DNA of 11,428 nt, from the NCBI GenBank assembly GCA_035252905.1, contig DATFCQ010000020.1, positions 1 through 11,428 on the forward strand. Direction: 5' to 3'. A program made the position numbers and the translations under genes. Shown in pieces: positions 6,270 to 11,428 of the stretch (the first letter of the stretch is position 1; the number at the start of each line of letters is the position of its first letter). This DNA is from AP-15 sp035252905. GTDB lineage: Bacteria; Pseudomonadota; Alphaproteobacteria; ATCC43930; CGMCC-115725. A model generated the notes under the pieces. The model searched no databases. It saw only the letters and a list, made by a program, of their open reading frames with translations, and was not told the origin of the DNA.

Positions 6270-6992
6270 GTGAGCCCGCGCTTTCTTTCGGCCGGCGACC
6301 GCGCCCTTGTCGTCGAATTCGGTGCGCGCGTCGACCGCTCGCTGAGCGGCGCGGTGTTGCGTTTGGCGGCGAGCCTGCGCCGGGCGCCGCCGCGCGGGAT
6401 CGTCGAGACGGTGCCGACCTTCCGCTCATTGACGGTCTATTACGATCCGCTGGCGACGAGCCGAGCCAAGCTCGAAGAGGCGATCCGCGACCATATCGTG
6501 CGCGAAGAGGAGCCGCGCCGCGCCGCCACTTTGTGGCATGTGCCGGTCTGCTACGAGGGCGCCTGCGCTCCCGATCTGCCCGAGGTGGCGGGGCGGCTCG
6601 GGCTCGCGCCGGCGCGGGTCGTCGCCCTGCACAGCGGGGTGCGCTATCATATCTACATGCTGGGCTTTCTGCCGGGTTTCCCGTATCTCGGCGACATGCC
6701 GGACGCCTTGGCGTTGCCGCGGCGCGCCGACCCGCGCCTCTCCGTGCCCGCCGGATCGATCTCGATCGCACTGACCCTGACCGCGATCTACCCTTATGAA
6801 AGCCCGGGCGGCTGGCATCTGATCGGCACGACGCCGATCCGCCTGTTCGACGCCGCCCGCGCGCAGCCGGCGCTGTTTGCGCCGGGCGACGCCGTGTGCT
6901 TCGAGCCGATTGCGCCGGCGCGGTTCGCCGCGATCCGCGCGGCGGTCGCCGCCGGGGATTACGAGGTGGCGCACGAGACGGTCGCCCTATGA
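6270..6992 (+). CDS. pxpB: 5-oxoprolinase subunit PxpB (KipI family)
   Basis: Cytoplasmic subunit of the ATP-dependent prokaryotic 5-oxoprolinase PxpABC, which opens 5-oxoproline to glutamate; the family was earlier labelled KipI or allophanate hydrolase subunit 1. The 240-residue protein has the expected order of motifs: FLSAGDRALVVEFG at the N-terminus, PTFRSLTVYYDP (49-60), VPVCYEG (91-97), then the hallmark GFLPGFPYLG (132-141), PRLSVPAGSISIA (155-167) and YPYESPGGWHLIGTTP (174-189). The start is a GTG with GGAGG 7 nt upstream, and the family N-terminus begins exactly there. Its stop overlaps the start of pxpC by 4 nt (ATGA), implying translational coupling and a complex of the two products. 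The usual partner gene pxpA (LamB/YcsF family) is not in the window. Confidence 0.93.
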   Translation: MSPRFLSAGDRALVVEFGARVDRSLSGAVLRLAASLRRAPPRGIVETVPTFRSLTVYYDPLATSRAKLEEAIRDHIVREEEPRRAATLWHVPVCYEGACAPDLPEVAGRLGLAPARVVALHSGVRYHIYMLGFLPGFPYLGDMPDALALPRRADPRLSVPAGSISIALTLTAIYPYESPGGWHLIGTTPIRLFDAARAQPALFAPGDAVCFEPIAPARFAAIRAAVAAGDYEVAHETVAL

Positions 6993-8023
6993 GCGCCGGG
7001 TTCGAGGTCTTGGCGCCCGGTCTGTCGACGACCGTGCAGGATCTCGGCCGGATCGGGTATCAGCAGCTTGGGGTTCCGGTTTCGGGCGCGCTCGACGCGG
7101 CGAGCCTGCGGCTCGCCAATGCCGTTCTCGGCAATTCACCAGGCGCGCCGGCGCTCGAAATCCTGTTCAGCGGCCCGGTCCTGCGGGTCGCCGCCGAACG
7201 GGTGCGCGTCGCCCTCGGCGGGCCCGGCGCGCGCCTTTCCCTCGGCGGCGAGCCGGCCCGCACGGTTCCGGCTTGGCAGAGCGTCAGCCTCGCGCGCGGC
7301 GCGGCGTTCCGCGTCACGCCCGGCGATCACTCTTCGTGCTGCTATCTCGCCGTCGAAGGCGGCGTTGCCGTCCCGCCGGTCCTCGGCAGCGCCGCGACCT
7401 ATGTGCGGGCGGGGCTGGGGGGCCTCGGCGGGCGGGCCTTGCGACAGGGCGACTTTGTGCCGCTGGCATTGGCCGAGGCGCCGGCACGAGCCGAATTGCG
7501 CCTCAAGGCTCCGCCCGAAGCGGCGCGCGACCAGCCGATCCGCGTCGTCCTCGGACCCCAGGAGGACTATTTTACTGAAGAGGCGATCGCCGTTCTCTTC
7601 GGCGCCACCTTCCGCGTCTCGCCGAGCGCGGACCGCATGGGGATACGCCTCGACGGCCCGAAGCTGCGCCACCGCGCCGGCTGGGACATCGTCTCGGACG
7701 CCATCGCCACCGGCGCGATCCAGGTGCCGGGTTCGGGCCAGCCGATCCTGTTATTGGCCGATCACCAGACGACCGGAGGCTATCCGAAGATCGCGACCGT
7801 CATCTCGCCCGATCTCTCCGTTGTCGGCCGGCGCCGCCCCGGCGATGCAATCCGCTTTGTCGCGGTTTCGGTCGATAAGGCCGAAGAGATCTGCCGCGAG
7901 GAGGAGGGGCGGCTGGCTATGATCGCGTCGGCGGCCGAACCGGTCGCGCAGGGCGGGGAGGTCGACCTTTCTTCGCTCTATCGCGCCAACCTGATCAGCG
8001 GCGTCGTGACCGGCCGCGAATGA
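6989..8023 (+). CDS. pxpC: 5-oxoprolinase subunit PxpC (KipA family)
   Basis: Protein of 344 residues, normal for PxpC/KipA, often mislabelled as a biotin-dependent carboxyltransferase or allophanate hydrolase subunit 2 because it shares the AHS2 fold. Motifs in order: GLSTTVQDLGRIGYQQLGVP (11-30), SGALDAASLRLANAVLGN (32-49), LVEGG-like AVEGGVAVPPVLGS (121-134), GPQEDYF (189-195), FRVSPSADRMGIRLDGP (208-224), DIVSDAIATGAIQVPGSGQP (233-252), and LLADHQTTGGYPKIATV (255-271). With PxpB it forms the B-C complex that acts on phosphorylated 5-oxoproline. The start ATG at 6989 overlaps the pxpB stop. The hairpin 14 nt after the stop, before the convergent CVNH gene, probably ends the operon. Why pxpA is absent here is unclear; it may be elsewhere in the genome. 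Confidence 0.93.
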   Translation: MSAGFEVLAPGLSTTVQDLGRIGYQQLGVPVSGALDAASLRLANAVLGNSPGAPALEILFSGPVLRVAAERVRVALGGPGARLSLGGEPARTVPAWQSVSLARGAAFRVTPGDHSSCCYLAVEGGVAVPPVLGSAATYVRAGLGGLGGRALRQGDFVPLALAEAPARAELRLKAPPEAARDQPIRVVLGPQEDYFTEEAIAVLFGATFRVSPSADRMGIRLDGPKLRHRAGWDIVSDAIATGAIQVPGSGQPILLLADHQTTGGYPKIATVISPDLSVVGRRRPGDAIRFVAVSVDKAEEICREEEGRLAMIASAAEPVAQGGEVDLSSLYRANLISGVVTGRE

Positions 8024-8036
8024 GCGGGGGCGCGCT

Positions 8037-8065
8037 CTCCCCCTCCCCGCAACGGGGAAGGGGAG
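8037..8065. terminator. Bidirectional G/C hairpin between convergent genes
   Basis: TCCCCG (8044-8049) pairs with CGGGGA (8053-8058) around CAA. After one C-A mismatch (8043/8059) the stem continues with CTCCCC (8037-8042) against GGGGAG (8060-8065). It lies between pxpC (stop 8023) and the convergent CVNH gene (stop 8124) and could end both transcripts. It resembles the hairpin at 6132-6182 in composition and design. Confidence 0.58.
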
Positions 8066-8123
8066 GGGAATTCAGGCGTCGATGCAGGCTTTCAGGCTCT
8101 GCCGATCACCTTCGCCGAGCCGC

Positions 8124-8921
8124 TTAATAGGGCTGGGAATAATACGGCTTGGCCGCCGGCGCGACCGGCTGACCTTGAGGATAGCCGGAGGGATAGGCTT
8201 GAGGCATGGGCTGGTAAGTCGGAGTCCGCCAGGTGCCGTAGCCCGGGTATGGCTGACCGATGTGCGTAGAGGTCCCGGACGAGCTGTCGTAGGATTGCGG
8301 CGCCATGCTCGATCCGACCAGCGGCTTGACCGCCGGCGCGACCGGCTGGCCGTGGGGATAGCCAGCGGGATAGGCCGAATTAGACCCGTAGCCTTCACCC
8401 TCATAGGGCGGGGTCTCGGCCGAACCGCCAAACGCACTGCCGTAAGATTGCGGCGGCGTGCTCGATCCGACCATCGGCTCCGTCCCGCAGACCAGCCGGC
8501 CGTTGAAATTCTCAATCGCGCCGTTGCACTGCCCGGCATTGGGCAGCTCTGCCAAGCGCCATCTATCCATTGTGTGCTCGGAGGCGCTCGCCTGATTGTC
8601 GCAGGTGGCGACGAGCGTCCCGCCGGACATATGGGCGTTTGTACAGCTCAGCAGATACGGCCCGGACGGCAGTCCCAGATGCTCTTGCCGGGGCGTCACG
8701 GCGGTGTAGGCCTCGGTCATCGACCCGCTGGTCATCGACCCGCTCAGGGCCGGCTGATTTCTCTCCTGCCAAGGAGCCATGGCGTCGTTCGTTCCGGTCG
8801 TCGATCCGCTCCAGGCCGGCTGGCTCGTCTGCGAAGATGGAGCCATTTGCGCAAAAGCCGCCGGGGACGCCAACAGGCCGGCGGCCATAAGGGCGGCGGA
8901 GGCAGAGAATAAGGGTTTCAC
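8124..8921 (-). CDS. Secreted CVNH-domain lectin-like protein with repetitive tail (paralogue A)
   Basis: Protein of 265 residues. I choose the GTG at 8921 because GGAGG lies 5 nt upstream and the next residues form a clean signal peptide (KPLFSASAALMAAGLL, cut after AAFAQ at 25). Residues 26-86 are a Ser/Thr/Gln/Met-rich linker. Residues 87-145 fit one cyanovirin-N homology (CVNH) repeat: GPYLLSCTNAHMSGGTLVATC, then CNGAIENFNGRLVC, with cysteines at 93, 107, 132 and 145. The CVNH fold binds mannose-type glycans in known members; sugar binding here is inference. Residues 146-265 form a low-complexity tail rich in Pro, Tyr, Gly and Ser, with two copies of a module (AYPAGYPHGQPVAPAVKP at 183-200; AYPSGYPQGQPVAPAAKP at 242-259) and two of GSSxxPQSY. 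It lies downstream of paralogue B on the same strand (91 nt gap). Confidence 0.83.
   Translation of the reverse strand: MKPLFSASAALMAAGLLASPAAFAQMAPSSQTSQPAWSGSTTGTNDAMAPWQERNQPALSGSMTSGSMTEAYTAVTPRQEHLGLPSGPYLLSCTNAHMSGGTLVATCDNQASASEHTMDRWRLAELPNAGQCNGAIENFNGRLVCGTEPMVGSSTPPQSYGSAFGGSAETPPYEGEGYGSNSAYPAGYPHGQPVAPAVKPLVGSSMAPQSYDSSSGTSTHIGQPYPGYGTWRTPTYQPMPQAYPSGYPQGQPVAPAAKPYYSQPY
8146..8198. repeat. 53-bp direct repeat, copy 1 (inside CVNH gene A tail)
   Basis: This segment matches 8323-8375 closely over 53 bp, beginning GGCTTGGCCGCCGGCGCGAC here and GGCTTGACCGCCGGCGCGAC there. It encodes the YPxGYPxGQPVAPAxKP module on the minus strand. The two copies are in frame and 177 bp apart, indicating internal tandem-type duplication of the tail. 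Confidence 0.78.
8323..8375. repeat. 53-bp direct repeat, copy 2 (inside CVNH gene A tail)
   Basis: Partner of 8146-8198. It is followed on its left side (8281-8322) by the coding for GSSMAPQSYDSSSG, which itself echoes GSSTPPQSYGSAFG encoded near 8430-8475, so the duplicated unit is longer than the best conserved 53 bp. Confidence 0.75.
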
Positions 8922-9012
8922 GCATCCCTCCTTTGGGGGTTCAATCCCCAAACAGCAGCTTGGGCGATTTGATCCGCCGGCGATCCGCAGCCGCGCCCGC
9001 CTCGCGGCTCGG

Positions 9013-9462
9013 CTATCGCGTCCTCACCGGCGGATTGGCGCCGTAGGTCTGGCCGTAGGCGCTGCCATAGGCCTGCGGCGGCGTGCTCGACCCGAGCAAC
9101 GGCCCCCTCGGGCATTTCAAAAATCCGTTGATGTCCTCGATCGGACCGGTGCACTGCGCGCGCTCATTCTGCGGGAGCAGCGCGGTGTGCCAGGTGCCGT
9201 TGCCGGTATTGCAGAAGGCGACGAGCGCCCCGCCCAATATCCGGGCATCCTTGCATCTGTTGAGATAGGGTCCTTGCGGCACTTCCGCCGTTTCCCGCCC
9301 GGACGTCATGGCGCTGCTCGATCCGGTCCGCGGCGTGCTCGTCGCCGGCGCAGTCGCGGCGGGCGGCGCCATCGGCGCCATCGGCGTTTGCGCGAAAGCC
9401 GCCGGGGACGCCAGGAGGCCGGCGACCACAAGAGCGGCGGAGGCAGAGAGCATGGAGTTCAT
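9013..9462 (-). CDS. Secreted CVNH-domain lectin-like protein (paralogue B)
   Basis: Protein of 149 residues. The ATG at 9462 has GGAGG 5 nt upstream and is followed by a signal peptide almost identical to that of the neighbouring gene (SASAALVVAGLLASPAAFAQ, residues 6-25). A Pro/Ala/Thr-rich linker spans 26-62. Residues 63-117 fit one CVNH repeat: GPYLNRCKDARILGGALVAFC and CTGPIEDINGFLKC, cysteines at 70, 84, 104 and 117, the same order and nearly the same spacing as in paralogue A. The tail (118-149) keeps one LLGSSTPPQAYGSAYG unit, matching the module in A, but lacks the long repetitive extension. It is probably a periplasmic or extracellular glycan-binding protein; that is inferred from the fold. 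It is divergent from the amidase gene (136 nt apart), and the promoter for both CVNH genes probably lies in that interval. Confidence 0.83.
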   Translation of the reverse strand: MNSMLSASAALVVAGLLASPAAFAQTPMAPMAPPAATAPATSTPRTGSSSAMTSGRETAEVPQGPYLNRCKDARILGGALVAFCNTGNGTWHTALLPQNERAQCTGPIEDINGFLKCPRGPLLGSSTPPQAYGSAYGQTYGANPPVRTR

Positions 9463-9598
9463 CTCGCCCTCCTCTTCGGGTTCATTACGCCTAACGGCGG
9501 CAGGGGCGATTGGGTCCGGAGCTGTGAATCGGCGCTGGCGAGGACGCGCGCAGCGCGCTAGCCTGCGAGCCGAAGGCGTCCTTTTCTGCGGAGCGGAC

Positions 9599-10987
9599 AT
9601 GGATCCCGCCTTTCTGACGATCGCCGAATTGAACCGCCTCTACGACCGGCGCGACGTGTCGCCGGTCGCAGTGACGCGGGCGCTCTTGGACCGCATCGCC
9701 GCCCATGACGGCAAGCTCGACAGTTTTATCCGGGTGACGCCGGAGACGGCGCTCGTCGAGGCGGAGGCGGCCGAGCGCGAACTCCTGGCCGGGCGGCGGC
9801 GCGGCCCCCTGCACGGGGTCCCCTATGCCCTGAAGGACATCATCGAAACCGCGGGGATCCCGACGACCGGCCATTCCAAATTGTGCCAGGACCATGTGCC
9901 GCAAGAGGACGCCGACCTCGTGCGCCGGCTCAAGGAGGGCGGCGCGGTCCTGCTCGGCAAGCTCGCCACCTGGGAATTCGCGCTCGGCGGCCCGAGCTTC
10001 GACCTGCCCTGGCCGCCGGCGCGCAATCCGTGGAACCGCGATTATCTGCCCGGCGGATCGTCGAGCGGCGCCGGCGCCGCGGTCGCCGCCGGCTTTGTCC
10101 CGGGCGCCGTCGGCACCGACACCGGCGGTTCGATCCGCGGCCCGGCGGCGGTCTGCGGGATCTGCGGGCTGAAACCGACCTACGGCCGGGTCAGCCGCCG
10201 CGGCGTCTTCCCCAACACCTTTACGATGGATCATTGCGGTCCGCTCGCCCGCAGCGCCGAAGACATTGCGCTGTTCCTTCAGGTCATCGCCGGTTTCGAC
10301 CCCGCCGACCCGGGCAGCGAGGACGTTCCGGTCCCCGATTACCGTGCCGCCCTCAATCAAGGGATCGCCGGAATGCGCCTCGGCCTCGTCGCGCATTGGT
10401 ATGAAGAGGGCGCCCATCCCGACGTGGCGCCGGCGATGGCCGCAGCGGTCGCGGTCCTGCGCGACCTCGGCGCGGTTGTCGAGCCGGTCGTCCTGTCGAG
10501 CCTGCGCGACTATACCGACTGCAAGACGACGATCTCGACCGCCGAACTCTATGCCATCCACGAAGCGGATCTGAAGCGGCGGCCGCAGGATTTCGGCCGC
10601 GTCCTGCGCAACCGCGTATTGCCGGGGGCGCTGATCCGCGCCGAGGATTACATCCAGGCGCTGCGCTGGCGCACGGTCCTGGCGCGCGAGCAGGCGCTCG
10701 CGCTGAAGCGCGTCGATGCGCTCGTCACCGCCGGATCGCTCGGCGTCGCCGACCGCGCCGTGCCCGACGAACCCGACCCGCTGGTGCGCGTCCCCAATAT
10801 CACGATGCCGTTCAGCGTCGGCGGCCTGCCCGCCCTCAATATCCCCTGCGGCTTCAGCCGGCAGGAGGGACTGCCCTTGTCATTGCAGATCGCCGCCGCG
10901 CCGATGGCCGAAGCCGCCGTATTGCGGATCGCACACGCCTTCCAGCAGGCGACGGACTGGCACCGTCGCCATCCCGATCTCGGCTGA
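9599..10987 (+). CDS. Amidase-signature family enzyme
   Basis: Cytoplasmic hydrolase of 462 residues of the amidase signature family (GatA, AtzE, AtzF, indoleacetamide hydrolase and others), which cleaves carbon-nitrogen bonds of amides. The Ser-cisSer-Lys triad is intact: Lys79 in PYALKDIIET, cis-Ser154 in PGGSSSGAGAAVAAG, and nucleophile Ser178 in GTDTGGSIRGPA. The 24-residue spacing between the two serines is standard. FGRVLRNRVLPGALI and the C-terminal NITMPFSVGGLPALNIPCGF also fit the family. The start at 9599 has GGAG 6 nt upstream and the homology starts there. The substrate cannot be told from sequence. The closely following small gene suggests a heteromeric enzyme of the AtzE-AtzG or GatA-GatC kind. 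It lacks the GatB context needed to call it a transamidosome subunit. Confidence 0.92.
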   Translation: MDPAFLTIAELNRLYDRRDVSPVAVTRALLDRIAAHDGKLDSFIRVTPETALVEAEAAERELLAGRRRGPLHGVPYALKDIIETAGIPTTGHSKLCQDHVPQEDADLVRRLKEGGAVLLGKLATWEFALGGPSFDLPWPPARNPWNRDYLPGGSSSGAGAAVAAGFVPGAVGTDTGGSIRGPAAVCGICGLKPTYGRVSRRGVFPNTFTMDHCGPLARSAEDIALFLQVIAGFDPADPGSEDVPVPDYRAALNQGIAGMRLGLVAHWYEEGAHPDVAPAMAAAVAVLRDLGAVVEPVVLSSLRDYTDCKTTISTAELYAIHEADLKRRPQDFGRVLRNRVLPGALIRAEDYIQALRWRTVLAREQALALKRVDALVTAGSLGVADRAVPDEPDPLVRVPNITMPFSVGGLPALNIPCGFSRQEGLPLSLQIAAAPMAEAAVLRIAHAFQQATDWHRRHPDLG

Positions 10988-11005
10988 CCCGGACGGAGAA
11001 CCGCG

Positions 11006-11221
11006 ATGCGCACCGATCTCAGTCACCTGCCGCCGTCGCGCGAGGGCGAGGTGCGCGCAATGCTGGAGCGCGCCGGCCTCGACCTTCCGGAAGAGCTGGT
11101 GCAGCAGTTCCTTGCGATCTGGCCCTCGTATGAAGCAATGGTGCGGCGCATCCCGCGCACGCTCGACCGCGCCGCCGAACCGGCGCACAGCTACAGGGCC
11201 GTGCGCATCGCCCGCGCCTGA
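11006..11221 (+). CDS. Small AtzG/GatC-like protein, likely amidase subunit
   Basis: Protein of 71 residues starting at an ATG with GGAG about 8 nt upstream, 18 nt after the amidase stop, so almost certainly in one operon with it. It has a helical first half (GEVRAMLERAGLDLPEEL, then VQQFLAIWPSYEAMV), and a second half ending AEPAHSYRAV. This layout (short helix pair, then an EPA..F/Y-like strap) resembles AtzG (DUF4089), the small subunit that binds and stabilises the amidase AtzE, and more distantly GatC. No signal peptide or membrane segment is present, consistent with a cytoplasmic partner. The similarity is weak and by eye; position is the stronger argument. Confidence 0.68.
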   Translation: MRTDLSHLPPSREGEVRAMLERAGLDLPEELVQQFLAIWPSYEAMVRRIPRTLDRAAEPAHSYRAVRIARA

Positions 11222-11362
11222 CCGGCCGCTCCGAATTTGCCGCTTGAATTTCCGCCGCCGCGGCGGGATAGACGTTGAAGACTAGCCAAACGCGTTTACT
11301 CGCGATCTCCTGTTCGTCGTCGAGTGTTGCGCACGGCTGGTCTGATTTTCAGAGAAGGATCG

Positions 11363-11428
11363 ATGATGGTCAAAAGGATGATGGCCCCGGGGGTGGTCGT
11401 CGGCGGGCTGATATTGGCGCTGGCGGGG
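11363..11428 (+). CDS. Start of a gene with a signal-like N-terminus, cut by window edge
   Basis: Only 22 codons are visible: MMVKRMMAPGVVVGGLILAL then AG, a short basic start followed by a hydrophobic core, typical of a signal peptide or membrane anchor. AAGGA lies 3 nt before the first ATG and 6 nt before the second, so translation may begin at the second ATG (11366). The gap to the previous gene (11222-11362) holds a small palindrome CCGCCGCGGCGG at 11255-11266 but no clear promoter. Function cannot be judged. Confidence 0.55.
   Translation, partial: MMVKRMMAPGVVVGGLILALAG

Noticed and set aside
5362..6771. Minus-strand open frame of 469 codons opposite the DUF6134-like gene and pxpB
   Set aside because: Arg/Ala/Pro-rich composition and full overlap with two genes that carry clear motifs and ribosome sites.
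6989..8023. Reading pxpC as a biotin-dependent carboxyltransferase or urea amidolyase part
   Set aside because: There is no biotin carboxylase or carrier domain nearby, and the overlap with pxpB fits the 5-oxoprolinase subunits.
9491..10561. Minus-strand open frame of 356 codons opposite the amidase
   Set aside because: Antisense to the catalytic part of the amidase; no motif or plausible start context.
11275..11300. TTGAAG and TTTACT as a promoter for the last gene
   Set aside because: Spacing is only 14 nt and the -10 box is weak.

Overview
The window is GC-rich DNA that reads as an alphaproteobacterial chromosome. The main clue is a GST-fold protein with the C-terminal signature of FzlA, an alphaproteobacterial division factor. 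A DUF6134-type secreted protein, a general coding bias towards GC at third positions and the style of the intergenic palindromes agree with this. The exact order cannot be fixed from sequence alone. I saw no tRNA, rRNA, CRISPR array, insertion sequence or phage gene.

Left block (1-4262), all on the minus strand. Reading in the direction of transcription it runs: a KLC-type tetratricopeptide protein, the FzlA-like protein, a 304-bp gap holding a cluster of REP-like palindromes, a penicillin-insensitive murein endopeptidase (MepA), a DadA-type D-amino acid dehydrogenase about 30 nt behind it, and a truncated hypothetical protein with the start of a glycine/alanine-rich hydrophobic segment. The theme is cell envelope and division: FzlA-like constriction, MepA peptidoglycan cleavage and DadA oxidation of D-amino acids.

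Middle block (4376-8023), plus strand. It begins with a broken gene of the glycine/sarcosine/betaine (D-proline) reductase selenoprotein-B-like family. That gene appears to have lost its centre, including the expected Cys motif, and then suffered a second deletion that shifts frame. A 370-bp mostly non-coding stretch follows, then a secreted DUF6134-like protein, a strong GC hairpin, and the translationally coupled pair pxpB-pxpC (5-oxoprolinase subunits B and C). No pxpA is present in the window.

Right block (8024-11428). A second G/C-rich hairpin separates pxpC from two convergent minus-strand genes. These encode paralogous secreted proteins, each with one cyanovirin-N-like (CVNH) lectin domain and a low-complexity Pro/Ser/Tyr/Gly tail; they share a nearly identical signal-peptide region at DNA level. 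Divergently, an amidase-signature enzyme with an intact Lys-Ser-Ser triad is followed 18 nt later by a 71-residue AtzG/GatC-like protein, probably its small subunit. A truncated gene starting with a signal-like hydrophobic segment closes the window.

The observations most worth following are the tandem CVNH paralogues, the doubly deleted reductase gene with short repeats at both junctions, and the amidase plus small-subunit pair near pxpBC. I do not see a clearly new multi-gene system; most genes belong to recognisable families.
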